64,000 nt of DNA from Nipponacmea schrenckii (GCA_030562195.1 CM060200.1:23041023-23105022); one strand, 5' to 3'; numbered from the stretch's first letter, positions 33,811 to 46,514 are shown. The notes: generated from the sequence alone by a model not told the origin. Numbers and translations are program-made.

Positions 33811-33824
33811 CTTATTTATATAAG
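33811..33824 (-). promoter_or_regulatory. TATA-like box of copy A
   Basis: Minus strand reads cttatataaataag, 35-48 bases before the ATG, and is conserved at the same spacing in copy B. This implies a very short 5' UTR. Confidence 0.55.
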
Positions 33825-34453
33825 TTTCTAATCCGGATATGAACGAATTATTAAGATATTATGTTATTATGATATATTTCAACAGCTTTTATCTTTACGA
33901 TCAATTTGACCTTAGATAATAATTGGTCAATTCAAATTTGAACAAAATATTTACCCTTTTACTTTGCTATTATGAATTAATGTCTGCTCAATCTAGCTTA
34001 ATAAACAATTGCGCTCCGTTTAATCACCCATTTTAAAACAAATCTGAGGATTGACATATAGTTAATCATATTGTTTTAAATCAGAGGTGAAACAATATTT
34101 TTTAAAAGAACATAAGAGGCATAAATATATAATTCCATGTACATCACTTTATACTTTATCTAAATCAAGCCGTCTCTTTAATTGTACTGGTTAAGAGTAC
34201 GCGTAGTTTGTTTACTGGTAAGTATCATATACAATGTGACCATCCCTTTTTCATAGAGCAATATTGCCATTATTAAACGGGGCTATAAATTACACTGAGA
34301 ATACTTTTCAAAAAATATGTTTACCATAAGATATCCGGGATAAAAAAAAAACAGGGTATTACATGATTGTAATAGTTTAAACTAGTCGAACATTGACGGC
34401 TAAATGTATCACCGCCTGAAACAATACAACTCAACTACAAGATGAACTTCTTA

Positions 34454-36699
34454 TGTAACTCTAAATGTAAGACGCGTCCATGATGTTCTGAACGCGACTC
34501 CGTATGTTCTAAAACGTGTTCGCTTGAAGAAAATGTGTTCTAGACAAGAACAGTAGTCTTCTGAACTATGTGTTCTGGACGTCAATCTACAACACCTACA
34601 ACAAAATAAAGTAACATTAAAAACAGAATTGAATATTTTGTAATTTGTTGAAGGCCTGGATAGATATACAGATTTGCAGTAAATAGACCTTGAAATACAA
34701 ACAGCAGAAAATGCTAAGTAAATCTAAGTGTCACTGACCAAAATATTAGCCTGCATAATGTTTGCAATTATGCTTATAAACAAATGAATCAACAAAGTCG
34801 CCTTTTTTCCATAGAAACATTATTAGATTTCATTCAAATGCAACTTGAAACAATATTCTTTGCGAGAACACCGATGTTCTGTAACATGATCAGTTTAAAC
34901 ACATTTCAATGTACATGGTGTTCTAAAACTCAAGAGTTTCCCCCCTTAGCGCATGCGCATTAATTCCCGCCGTTTTTTCACTTTCGACGGTGTTTCCACT
35001 GCTCCCTATATGTTTGAAATAGGTAAGTCTTTAACATTTTAAGATAAAATAAATCGTGGAATATTATTAGATCTATTCAAAAGAACCCTATAAGAGCTTT
35101 AAATTAAGACTAGCTACATTATTTGATGTAGTAAGACCAAATAGACTAATCAGCTAGAACAAAGCTAGGCTAATCTTTTTTTTTTTTTGGTCTAGTAAAA
35201 TTTGGCAGTACACAACCTCCAATGCCCCTTATATAGGCTTAGCTGGTTTTATTGGCGAATGAAAGATGAATGTTAACAAGAAAGGCTAAATTTCACGTCT
35301 CCGGCATGTCATCCTACGACCTACGTCTACAACAAACATTTTTCAATAGAAGCTTACACAAGGTGTTCTGAAATAGAATAAACCATATTCTTTAGTGCTT
35401 ACGTATCATGTGACGTTCCTTTTCCATAATATATGTTTTGCGATTAGGCCTTAGTAGTTTCTCTTAATTTTTGATTTGTTATTATTTCTAGTCCTATGAG
35501 AATGCTAGATGTGATTAATTTTATTGAAAAAATATAGGAGTGAGCAGACCAAAATCGGTTGTTGAAGAGATAGGCCTACTGTATTCGTATACTAAAGTAC
35601 TTGATCTAAAGACGGGTGTCTTAAAAATTCGTCAGTTTAAAGATACCACCAAATTTCACTTTCAGTCTTTTCTAACGCTGGGGTTTTGTAATGGGAACAA
35701 AAAATGTGCATTCAGTATTTTATGCTTCTCCGTCTAATTTTAAGTCACTGACACAGTCATGCCAATGCAGGAAGCCTCCAATATGTGTCGAGGTATGATT
35801 TGAGGTTGTAACCGAAATTTATATTAGAGTGCCTATGGATTCCAAAGAGAATGTCAATTAATTAAGCCTAGCTAATGTTCATGTCTACATAATTTAAAAT
35901 TTTGTTTGTTTTAGGATGTTCCTGACAATAAGATTGGGTCAAAATAAAAAACAAAGGCATCCGGTTGTCCTCATAGAAAACGTTTTACTACAGACCAAGA
36001 AATTAGTTGTATTTCCATTCAAGGGGATAGTACCAAAACCAACTTAATTCTGAAGGATGGTTAATTACTGCCATATTAAAATTGGTTATATATTGGATTT
36101 TAATCATATTTTGTGATGGGAGAACCATTAAGCTCGACGCCAATTAAAAACTTTCACCAAACTATTTCAGAAAAATTTTGGTGAGGTACTTCGAAGTATG
36201 ATTAAATACAGATTAACAGCTGGATTTTTTAGTGTCACTACCAATTATACGTTATAGGAAACATTTCTGTAGAGTTTGGTGTTTTTCAAAATTTTAAGCA
36301 AAACGGAATTCATCTTTAATTTGTTGTTTTGACCATTGAAGTGTAGGTATTTGGTTAGTATCAAATAAACAAATTAGCTATTTTCTTACTTGTTCTTTTA
36401 TTTACAGCAAAAAAAACATTCTTGAGAACACGTCAGGCATGTCCGAACCGTTCTAAAATTGTTACATTGGAACGCACACCATTTTGTGTTCTCAGAGGTT
36501 TGTTTAGAACACCTTTACAATGCTCTGAAGATGAAACACCCGGTGTTCTTACTTTTCCAGAACATGTACAACGTGTTCTGATCTAGAACATGCGTTCTGA
36601 AAATTGACACCTTTTTGGTGTTCTATTTTTGTTACAAAATAGGCGTTCTGAAAGGTATTAAAAATGTTCTATATTAGAACACTTATGTTTAGATTCACA
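34454..36699. mobile_element. 2246-bp inserted element with TIRs and subterminal GTTCT/AGAAC palindromes
   Basis: Unit A keeps the empty site (gcTTATAATGTG near 27870). In unit B the site is split, with TTA at 34451-34453 and 36700-36702. The ends TGTAACTCTAAATGTAAG and, inverted, TGTGAATCTAAACATAAG match at 14 of 18 bases. Within ~400 bases of each end, GTTCT and AGAAC recur many times in both orientations, including GTTCT-N5-AGAAC at 34537-34551, 36575-36589 and 36666-36680. A 3-bp TTA target suggests PIF/Harbinger or CACTA-type chemistry, but a TTAT reading is also possible. No transposase ORF is visible (longest ~65 codons), so it looks non-autonomous. Confidence 0.8.
34948..35030 (+). 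promoter_or_regulatory. Promoter-like segment with splice donor inside the 2246-bp element
   Basis: Holds GCGCATGCGCAT (NRF1-type palindrome), TTCCCGCCG (E2F-type site) and, about 50 bases on, AATAG|gtaagtc, a good donor. This is the arrangement of a promoter plus first non-coding exon. No downstream coding exon was found. Confidence 0.4.
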
Positions 36700-38488
36700 T
36701 TATAATGTGAGTCAGGAATCTTTGAAATTTTCTGACAGACAGCTAATTTAGATGGGATTCAAAATGGCTCAGGTAGAGATATTGATAAATGGGTTTTTAA
36801 TAGTCCACTCTGAATTAAAAGATCGGGCAATGCTTTACCATTAGTCATGGAACATTAGTTTGTAGCGGCCTGGGTCAGTTGATTTCACTTTTCAGATTTT
36901 TTCGGCGCTAAGTTACATTAACGAATTACTGTTGCAGTTCCCTTAGTTGGTCTATTTTTTAGGAAGGCTCCTTTTCATACAGCAACACCTAGACGGCCCC
37001 TTTTGATCAAAATGGATCAAAATATGTTTAGTACATAGTTATTTGGTGCTGAGATTTAATCAACATCCAAGGAGTGTACAGCGGGCAGCAACGGTATATT
37101 TCGTTTTACGAGGAATCTCATTTCTAAAATATGTATTAAGGCCGAAGGGCAGTGGTGTACATGGTCTTGATGATTAAAATAATTCTTGAGGCCATGCTGA
37201 TGATTAACATTATGTTGATGAAAGCTTATTTGTCTACTTGAAGCTATCTTGTTTGGTTATTTAATGATATTCTTAACACTAGACACACATTTAAGTAGCT
37301 TCGTTAAAGATATTTTCGTAACTTAGAAATAACCACAGATCTGAAGTTTCTAAGTACCTGGAGCTGTTATTTGGAGTTGTGTCTGTAATATCTGTCTAAC
37401 TGTAGCCTATGGCAGAGTATATTAAGAGTTAGCGATGAAGACCCTGAACTGACACGAATATGAACGATAATGAGGAAAGCGCTAGGGGGTCTTATTATAT
37501 TTTAAATGATCACAATGGATTTGGTTTGATATCCTACCATCTTCACTATATACTATAGCTCCATGTCTATGGTTAGGTACAACATTCACTTTATTCTATC
37601 ATAATGGGATGTGCGTTGGATTCAAACACACAAAGTTAAATAGGGACTCGACCCTGTTTTCTTAAATTATCTTTAAGCGGCATTCTTGTTTTTTCGCAAT
37701 GTCGATTTTTTCTTTGCTTAAAAACTATATAATTAGTCCAGAGAAAGTTTTAAATTTAACAATGTTGCCGTTAATTTTGTAACGCCAAACTTTTTTAAAA
37801 CCTTACGTTAATTTTTAGAACGATATTTTTTAGATAATATTGTGCGGATTAATGTGAAGAGCAATCACTTTCAGATTACATTTAAATGCTATGTAGAATA
37901 ATGAATGTTCTACAATTTTATTAGTTTGTGAGGTGCTGTGTGTAAGAAGGGTGGTTTTATCAAGCAGGAAACAGAACCATCAGAAGCTGTAGCTTGGTCT
38001 GAGAAACCCTGACCCTAAATGCAGACTCCTATAGGCGAATGAATGTTATTGATTGTCGATATTTCATTTGAATATTTTATTAAACGTTTTGAATAAATGT
38101 GAAGTATATTAAAGAACAGATCAATTTCAATATGATGAAATGAAATCGTCTTCAGTCAAAATTCGTTAAAGTCAGTACGATTCTAAGGGAGATAAATACT
38201 TAAATTTGATTCTTATCACTAAACTGGAATAAGATCAGTTATTGCTTTCATGTTATTTCTCACATATTTCGAAGACAAAAACCTTATCATTTTATCAACT
38301 TCTGTTTTAGATTTAAAAATTTAATATGACTAAATATAAAAATTCTGTCGATTACAAAACATATTGACAATTACTACATGTATTTCCGTCATATTTCATA
38401 TACATATTGTGACAATAAATTATTTTGCTATCTATCAATGAAGGGTCAAAAATGGATGTTGATATTTGTATATAATTCATATTTCAGT

Positions 38489-40543
38489 TTATTTATGAAA
38501 GTATCTAGAAATAGATCGAACTCTCTTTATCATTGAATTTGGAATGCTTCGAGTCCACCTTGACAAATCATCTGTGCCAGTACCTAATCTCGTATTTCTA
38601 TTGGAAATTTGCTTTCCTAATGACGCAACTACGCCTAATTTTCGAGAAATCAAATAAGGATTGTCCATAAATTGTGCGTAGTTTCGCTTAAAGGGATTCG
38701 GTTTATTCCAATGAGGGATATCTTGGAACTGACTTTTTTTCAGTCTTTGTTGGAACTCGGATACTGTTATTGTTCCCGATGCTAGTCTCTTTCGTAGAGC
38801 CATAATGGCTTTCATAAGCAGCGCGTTTGGTGCCATTGTTGTCATTCCAATTCCTCCTATCCCATAAATCATCACCATATTAGACGCTGGAGCTGCGAAT
38901 CGGAACACATTTTGAGCAGTAACTCCTCTCGCACAACTTCTTGCTTGAAGTATGTCAAATTCTACTCCGTCGTCATTTAAACCAAACAGAGGAATAGCGG
39001 TAGCTTTAATAATATTAAGTCCAGTTTCGGCATGAACATCTTTTGAAGGGAAATTACCACCACCAGTTGTTTGTAGAACGAAATACTGATATGTTTTCTC
39101 TCCTATATGAACTTGTTTTTCTGATAAACGAACTATATGTTTATTGTGGCCGTCGATGAAATCTCGAAATCTTGTCAGCTTCGATTCGGGAAAAATTGCC
39201 TTATCCACACGAACCATGAACACCATCGACATGCCAGACGCATGCATCATTTTGTTTAATACATTCTGAGATGTCATCTTATTTAAATATTTAGTGATCA
39301 TGGAATGAACCCAATGGGTTGTACTTGCTATTGAATCTGATGTGTTGAGGATGGTTTTCACTTGAACTTCGGATGGCTGACACACTTCAAGTCTTTTCAT
39401 GGATGGACCAAGTGACAGATAGAGTGAATTAACTGGCGTAGTTTTGATTTCCCCGCTTTCAGTATGCTTCCAAACAATTTTTGTCACTGTAACGTCACCA
39501 TTTTTTGCAAGTCGAACCAAAATTTTTAAAAGCTGTAGTTGTTCATTGACAACCCCTCCTTCATCTCGTATCATTTTGAGCATGGCGGTACCAATATAAG
39601 GTGGAAGATAGCCGTCATTGGAAAATGCAGCTGCCACTCGAACAAAAGTCGGATCATATCCTCTATCTTTGATTTCATCTTCACGGAGGAATCTGTAATC
39701 GAGTATATTGCCACCAGCATCTTTTTTTATATGGTCAAACACGGAAGCTGTTTCTGCAACCTCCTTTTTCGATCCTAAGAACATACTTAGAGCATATGCA
39801 TCTTTATTGGATTTAAGGAAGAATGGTTTAGAGGGTTTCAACTCATCTAAAATTTCTTGTGTTAAGCTGGCATGATGGCATGACACATGAGCAGTTGTCT
39901 TTTCAGGAGGGTTCAAGGCTGTTCCTTGAATATGAAGACCAACATCTTGCAATGCCTTAATTTGATTCTTGGCGAAAATTGAGAGGTTACATGGTTCTTT
40001 AAAGAAGTTGATTAAGTTGAAACGTAATTTGTTCCACTGTGGATCCTCACAAATATCTTTCATGTATTTAACTGTTTGGAAGTTACGCTGTAGAAAATGT
40101 TTAACAGTTGCATACATAACGTAAACCCCGTGGTTATCGGGCCAATAGTAGACCGGAACTGCATTCCTTAAGTGAATATAAGATGCCGAACCCTTCCGAT
40201 TCGACACACCCAGTTTACCATTGTGACCATACAAAACCTTCTGTGGATTTTGCTTGGATCTCGTTTGTAAGGCTGCACCAGTTATTGCAGCTGGTCCACC
40301 AATGTAGACATCAAAACCTTCGCTAGCATCCGTGGAGTTGGGATCTGGATCCAGCTCTATTTTAATGTCATTATTAGACTTCTCCCATAGCTTAAAGTCA
40401 TCTTTATGAAGTTGACCAACACTGTTTGATTGTACGATATCAGGAAAAAGATTAGAGAAATGGTTAAGAACATCGTCCGGAGCTTGTAATATATCAGACA
40501 GTGGTTCATTCGCCTTGACAAGCTGTGTTAATTCATTAAGAAT
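38489..40543 (-). CDS. Oxidoreductase-like copy B, exon 2
   Basis: 2055 nt after the same acceptor as copy A; ends with the same TAA and the same YFHK C-terminus. Confidence 0.9.
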   Translation of the reverse strand: MLNELTQLVKANEPLSDILQAPDDVLNHFSNLFPDIVQSNSVGQLHKDDFKLWEKSNNDIKIELDPDPNSTDASEGFDVYIGGPAAITGAALQTRSKQNPQKVLYGHNGKLGVSNRKGSASYIHLRNAVPVYYWPDNHGVYVMYATVKHFLQRNFQTVKYMKDICEDPQWNKLRFNLINFFKEPCNLSIFAKNQIKALQDVGLHIQGTALNPPEKTTAHVSCHHASLTQEILDELKPSKPFFLKSNKDAYALSMFLGSKKEVAETASVFDHIKKDAGGNILDYRFLREDEIKDRGYDPTFVRVAAAFSNDGYLPPYIGTAMLKMIRDEGGVVNEQLQLLKILVRLAKNGDVTVTKIVWKHTESGEIKTTPVNSLYLSLGPSMKRLEVCQPSEVQVKTILNTSDSIASTTHWVHSMITKYLNKMTSQNVLNKMMHASGMSMVFMVRVDKAIFPESKLTRFRDFIDGHNKHIVRLSEKQVHIGEKTYQYFVLQTTGGGNFPSKDVHAETGLNIIKATAIPLFGLNDDGVEFDILQARSCARGVTAQNVFRFAAPASNMVMIYGIGGIGMTTMAPNALLMKAIMALRKRLASGTITVSEFQQRLKKSQFQDIPHWNKPNPFKRNYAQFMDNPYLISRKLGVVASLGKQISNRNTRLGTGTDDLSRWTRSIPNSMIKRVRSISRYFHK

Positions 40544-41284
40544 CTGCAACAAATTAAAGAAAACATATTATTAAGATTTTGTCATTAGGGGCATTTAAAT
40601 TAATTTAAAAGGATAATAAAATTTTATATCTGAATCGCGGACACTCTCGGGATAAAGATTTTTTGTCCAGACACCTAAGCGTGTTATGGCGTCACAAATA
40701 CAAAGTCCTTAATATTATGTGATATATTAAGCAGATTTAGTAGTGTCGTCAAACAATTAGTTTTATTGGAATTGCAGAAACCACAGACGTCTTATTGAAA
40801 ATTGGAATGGTACAAATTAATCCCATCAATTTCCCCGAGAGTTTTTTTTATCTTTTAAGAAAATTTTTTGTAATGGGAAAATAAAAGCAATTTGTGACCT
40901 TGATACATGTCTCTTAGACAATTCAAAAAATGCCAATGATTGTACAGTTCCAGATGACTCAAATTGGTTCCTCGAGTTTACTTATCAACCATATTTTGAT
41001 GGGTGCAGAGTATAGTGAAACATGTTTTCCGTATTCACGAATTCGTAGTAAGTAAACTACAACCATACAGTTTTTAAATTTTCAAGTTTGCATAAATTTA
41101 CAGCTATTTCAGTATAGTTTTATAGGAACATAGACAAATGCAGAAATCAAATAAGCCAAGAAACCCAACAAATATTGCGGTTTTAGTAATATTGTGGTGT
41201 AGAATGATTTACCTTATTTCCCGAGGAAAAATTAATGTTACGATTAGAGTCCAAGTGAACACTTCCACCATATAATGGATCCAT
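38489..41284 (-). CDS. DAO-fold FAD-dependent oxidoreductase-like protein, copy B (two exons, 708 aa)
   Basis: Exons 41284-41213 and 40543-38489, with the same length, phase and motifs as copy A. By eye about 40 of 684 exon-2 residues differ (~94% identity), while exon 1 is identical in protein. Changes cluster in the N-terminal third (for example YY/SN, W/R, SIL/CNL) and in the last 130 residues. All motif stretches (IGGPAAITG, REDEIKDRGY, GYLPPYIG, GIGGIGMTTMAP) are unchanged. Both copies being open and motif-conserving argues for two functional paralogs rather than a gene and a pseudogene. Substrate unknown; likely an amine- or amino-acid-type flavoprotein by fold only. Confidence 0.85.
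41213..41284 (-). CDS. Oxidoreductase-like copy B, exon 1
   Basis: 72 nt, start in ACCATGG, donor gtaaat. The nucleotide differences from copy A (for example CCA TTA TAT for CCT TTG TAC) are all synonymous. Confidence 0.85.
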
Positions 41285-41319
41285 GGTTTGGTGAAAAATG
41301 TTAAATAGCATTTTCTTGA

Positions 41320-41333
41320 CTTATTTATATGAG
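41320..41333 (-). promoter_or_regulatory. TATA-like box of copy B
   Basis: Minus strand reads ctcatataaataag, 36-49 bases before the ATG, in the same place as in copy A. Confidence 0.55.
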
Positions 41334-42672
41334 TTTCTAATCTGGATATCACCGAATTATTAAGATATTATGTTACTTCAATGGCCCTTATCTTTAAGAG
41401 AACGCTGACCCCAGTTAACTGGACAATTCACATTTGACCAAAGTATTCTTCAGTTTGTTAACGAGAATGAAAGAGACCATCTTTTTTTGTTGGTCGAAAA
41501 TGTTTTGTTTAATTTTTAAGCTTTAAAACTATTCTAAAAGTTTACATTAACATTATACGTAAACTTTGTTGGTTCGTTAATGTGTTTAGCAGTTTTAAGG
41601 AAACTATTGAACAGTTTTAAGCAAAACAACACGCAATTGTAGAGAAATATGTCTCCACTTATTCTAAAGGCTTCAACTAATAGTATCAAAAATACCAATT
41701 TTGATAATGAAAATTTTGTATACTGTCGCTTTAACAGGTGTGAAACATCCAGAGGGAACATGGGATCATACTTCGATCAACAACGGATTTAATATCTTAT
41801 TAATTATATCAAATAAACAGAATACGTAGAATACTGTTATCGATTGTATGGAAATGTAATAAAATGAACGCCAAATTTTAGAAAAAATAAAATGTGTCCT
41901 GCTTACTCCAGCACAACTAACGATTAGTACGCTCCGTTTAATCACCCATTTTAAAACAAATTTGAGGATGTTCATGTGTATACAGACAGGCTTTTTCAGT
42001 AAAAAATAATTCGTTGACTTATCCCAATGGCATAGTAAAACATATTGTCTTAAATCAAAGAGATGACAATTTTCTTATAAAAAAAAAAACAAAAAACAAA
42101 AGAGGCGAATATAGAATTCCATGTACATCACTTTATACTTAATCTAAACCAAACCATCTCTTTAATTGTACTGGTTAAGGGTACACTTAGTTTGTTTACT
42201 GGTAAGTATCAGCAATAACGAAATAGAACCAACCAAGTAACAGTAAACAAAATTGTCATAATTAAACGACCCTAAATATTACACTGAGAATATTCCTCAA
42301 ATATGATCTTTTTCTTATATTTACTATTGTGAAGAATATGAGTATTATATGTACGACTTTTCACCACTTTACCCTATTTTTTTTTTAGTAAGGTCACATG
42401 AAGTTTAAGGCCTAATCTTTGGCGGGAATTTACCCCGTGCTCTTGTAAGGTTGAACTTCAAGTAGGAGGGATACAGTTTAGATGTAGAAATGGCTATTCA
42501 TTTCATTCTTCAATTGATTCCACCCCCGGTGTATAGTTTCACAGATTATACGCCCACACTGGTGGAGATGCCGATGCTTTTAATGAAGAAGCCGGAATTC
42601 ATGGTTTATACTTATATTTTTGGTGATATCGAAGAATATTTATTAGTCATTATATCCGGGATAAAAAAAAAA

Positions 42673-45600
42673 TGTTAATGTTATTGCTTAAACATAAATG
42701 GCCTAACTTTTTAATTGCTAATATCAACAAGATATCATAAAGTAGAGCATATAACTTTTCCAGACTGTCCCTTTAAATAAATATTATATAGATATCAAGT
42801 CTCATCATTAACCCGTTTTCCTTTATCTTACCCTGAATAACAAATAGGTAAACAGGATTTTACTCAAGAAACATAAACATACTTCATAGATAGTGATCAA
42901 GTAAGAACCAAATCGGCTCATAAATAAGCTCTACAAAATATTTGCACATTATGCGACATTCCGGTCTAGCAAAAATTTGGTTCCAGATATTCATTTTTGA
43001 TTCCAGCTTGAGAAATTTTTGGTCCAAACAAAAATGCTCTATCTATCTCTAACAGTAGCAATTGAAAACTATAACAAAACAACTTCGATAAATCTTGGAA
43101 TGAATATTGGAATATTCAATTGTTGAACCATATTTTTTTCAATTCGGATAAGTCATATCAAGTCTTTTTATATACCAATAGAACATTTAAACAGAATCTA
43201 AAATATGTTGTAACTCATGTTTTAAATTCTATTTTTATATCTCTTTATCGCTCTTTATTTCATGTATTGGCCCCTGCAATTGTAATTTATAGAATTCAGC
43301 AATATCATATTCAGAAGCATATTTTACTGAAAAGAAAAATAGTTAAATCTCTTATCTCTTATCGTTAATATTGATACTGTTTGATACATGTATTTTATTA
43401 ACTACCGTTATTATATTTCCCTGGATAAAGTTGAATGGCGCTAGTGTGCGTTATTTTATTATGGAGGGCGACAAATACTATACGTCTGACTAATATAACA
43501 ATACTCAGAGCTGTAATGCATTTGCCATCTCTTTCCATGTTAAATCACGACATTCATCCTTTAACTTTTTCGAGAAATCTCGTTGAAAAGTTTCCAATAC
43601 ATTACATGAAAACCTGGCCAAAAGTTGGTGTCTGTACAAAAATTACATATCGCATGACCATGAAATGATCAAAATGAAAGTAAACGACTACATTAACCTT
43701 AACCTTAACCTTAACATTAACCTACTTTAACCTTAACCTTTCCTAATGATAAATTTTATCAACATCTGCTATCACTATCACTGCACACAACATCACTTGT
43801 TTCGGAAATAACTGTCCGCCAATTACATTTCTCATGATCTCAGCAATTTCGACATAAAATGCAACTTCAGACATCAAATTCCAAATCTAGACTAAAACTT
43901 AGTCAAAAATGGACATGCAAAAACCCCAAAAGAGTAGGAGGATTTTTAAAAAAAGCACGGACTTTATTCGTATCATTAGCATAAAATATTTATTGGACTA
44001 GGTCCATAATACCGACTCCACTGTAGAAGACAAGTAGGCTCATTTATATTGAACCTTTTGTTACTTTATATATAATCTCTTTGACAACTTCCATAGAGCC
44101 TGTCCATTAATCTCTATCTGATCAAAATTTTAATATATGATGACCATGTGATGTGTCCACATCTATACACTTATAGATCAAATAAGATTATTCAATGGAT
44201 CAATGTAGCGAAGGATGGTTAGGGGGGTACTTCGCGAACGGAAATTTTTTTTGAAATTTTGATGACTAAAGTCTAGAAAACTAAAACTACCCATTGTATT
44301 CAGATCGGATTGAAGTAACCATTATATCATCCTGAATTCTTTCACGCATTTCTTTAACCTTAACCTTTCCTAATTAACCTACACAATTCTATCGTATTTC
44401 CATGAGATTTCCGACTTTCATCTTGGATTAGATTTATACAAATTAATTTGCCTTCTCCCCCCTACTTTCATTTAACTTAAGAATCAACAGGGTTCACATT
44501 TTTCAAATTAGTTACCAGTCTTGGATTCCATAAATTACAAGATTACATAATATAACCAACCCCTTGATGGATTGACTGGGCGATATTTCTAAAGAATTAA
44601 GTACCCCCTGCCCAGACGGAATTAGTATCTCGACATGTAAGAAGATTACTTTAGACTGCTCATCGCGGGCTTTACTATTAATACCACAAGTTCCTTGTGA
44701 TCCTATTATGACCCAGGTTCATTCCCCATACTAAACTTCCGACACTGAAGATAGTATAATACATTGTATTTCAAGAGCGGAAATCATATTCGAAGCGAAC
44801 TACATTGAAAGAAAAGAAAAAATATAGAAATTTCGCAGTTTTGCTTAGTATTGCTACAATAACTATAACGATGTTCATTATTTCTACCAGTAGTTGTTAT
44901 TACAAACTCATCTAGTTTAGAACTATCAACCCATGATGATGTAAAATTACCCACCAGTAAAACTCCCTAAATCGTTTTTTTTGGAAGGAAATATTAATAT
45001 CAGAATCAAAGACGACGGAAGGTTCTTGTTTCTTTAACTTCCATTTCTCGAGTCGAGATTGTCATTAGTCATCCATCTTATAGTAAGATGATTCCTGACA
45101 ATACCAGACTCTTCAAGTGACCACTTCATACTTTGTCATCAAGACTACCTGAATAAATTACTATGACAACGTCTCGTGACTTCAATAGATCGTCTGCTGG
45201 AACAATGATTTCAACTGTTTCCAGCAGCTCATTGTGTTTAGTATAACATCTTACAAGGATCCTTAACGGTCATGTCTATTGTCCTTCAAATAAATAGAAA
45301 TCGTAAATAGTTTTGAAATTGACTGCCATCTGAAGACAAGATGGCTACCTGAACGACGATTAAGTACTTGTCATGGTAGACGTTATAACAGAATTACAAA
45401 TAGTTAGAAAGTGAAGGGTCTTTCAAGGGTTTGATAGATAAGTAATTTGAACTTAACCAATCGGTTATTTTCCCAATCATATGGATTGCTTTGCTTTTGT
45501 AAAACCTGATAGATTTCGTTCAGGACCAAACCGGAAGTAGGGCCGATATGATGATGCAGTGTCTCTTGGCGATTGTATGGCAAGAGAATTCTTATTTTCT

Positions 45601-46221
45601 CAACCTTATCTTTAAAACGCCATGTATTTATGTACTCTTCACATCCACCAATTGAGTGCTCGAAAGATATGCAAAGATGTTGCTTCCCATTCTCTTGTTT
45701 ACTCTTGCATTACCCTACTACTTTAGTCCAATAAGGTTAGGACTGGAAGTTAAATTAATGTAGAATTTGAAATGAAGTTTTTACGATTTTTCACAGACCA
45801 AGGCGAGAAGATGATTCAGGAAGAGAAAGTTTGAGTATTCGTCACATGTATTAACTAGTATTATGGTGTCAATAATCACATTACTAACTTGTCATCTTCA
45901 ATCTTTCTACTGTCTCTTGCTGACTAATTGATTCTCCTTCCTTATAACACCGGGTTATACAGTTATTATACAATTATAACACGGTTATTAAGCATCGCAT
46001 TAGGTAGTATTCTTAGCTAAATAAAGTTCGTTTTAAGTAGATTCAGTTTGGTATAAAAATTCGTCAAAACTGTAATCGAGGAAAAAAGATGTAAAAAAAT
46101 ATTTGATAATTATATTAAATTATAAAGATTTTTATGATTATAGAATTATCATTTCTTAACTCTGTCATTGTACTGCGTTTTTTAATTGTGGTATATTAAT
46201 AAAGCCGAGTGAAGTTGGTTC
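42673..46221. other. Gene-poor stretch
   Basis: Only short, unsupported ORFs (for example 43120-43368 and 43435-43668), none with a recognised family, splice partner or codon pattern. Contains the short CCTTAA array described separately. Confidence 0.45.
43691..43741. repeat. Short (CCTTAA)n-like array
   Basis: About seven imperfect copies of ttaacc/ccttaa. The words ttaaccttaacctttcctaa recur near 44353, ~625 bases on. It is not the TTAGGG telomere repeat. Confidence 0.7.
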
Positions 46222-46292
46222 GTCATTCGTTTTTAACGACAAACGAAAAGCTAAAAACGAATAACAAATAACGAATAACGAAAAACAAAAGA
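46222..46292. repeat. Inverse-orientation cgaataac array
   Basis: Runs of aacgaataacaaataacgaa, the complement of the TTATTCG satellite that follows ~220 bases later in the other orientation. The two could form a long imperfect inverted pair. Confidence 0.7.
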
Positions 46293-46514
46293 ATTTTATT
46301 CATTTTTACAAAGAGGTTTACGTTTATCCAGCTTAAAATTAGGAGAACGACGCCTGAAAATTGAACTGCAAAAAACTATACCCCAAAACGACTAAAAAAA
46401 AAATAATAACAACATAAAAAAAAACCCAAATAAAAATGAATAACAGATAGGTTATCCAGGTTTAGTAGAACTTCACCTGAAAATTGGAATTTATAAGAAG
46501 AAACAGAGGCTATT

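Larger units (their letters stand above)
27829..34351. repeat. Tandem duplication unit A (~6.5 kb)
   Basis: Runs from gcctgaaacaatacaactc to atatccgggataaaaaaa and is matched in the same order and orientation by 34408-42672. It carries one oxidoreductase-like gene plus flanks. Insertions private to A are at 28547-28947 and 32755-33246, plus an extra AT-rich ~110 bp near 29600-29720. Confidence 0.9.
34408..42672. repeat. Tandem duplication unit B (~8.3 kb)
   Basis: Head-to-tail paralog of unit A, starting about 56 bases after it. It is longer mainly because of the 2246-bp insertion at 34454-36699 and extra sequence near 42300-42640. Confidence 0.9.

Noticed and set aside
39539..39778. 79-codon plus-strand ORF
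   Set aside because: Shadow of the oxidoreductase copy B exon 2 on the opposite strand.
43691..43741. Interstitial telomere repeat
   Set aside because: The unit is CCTTAA, not CCCTAA/TTAGGG.
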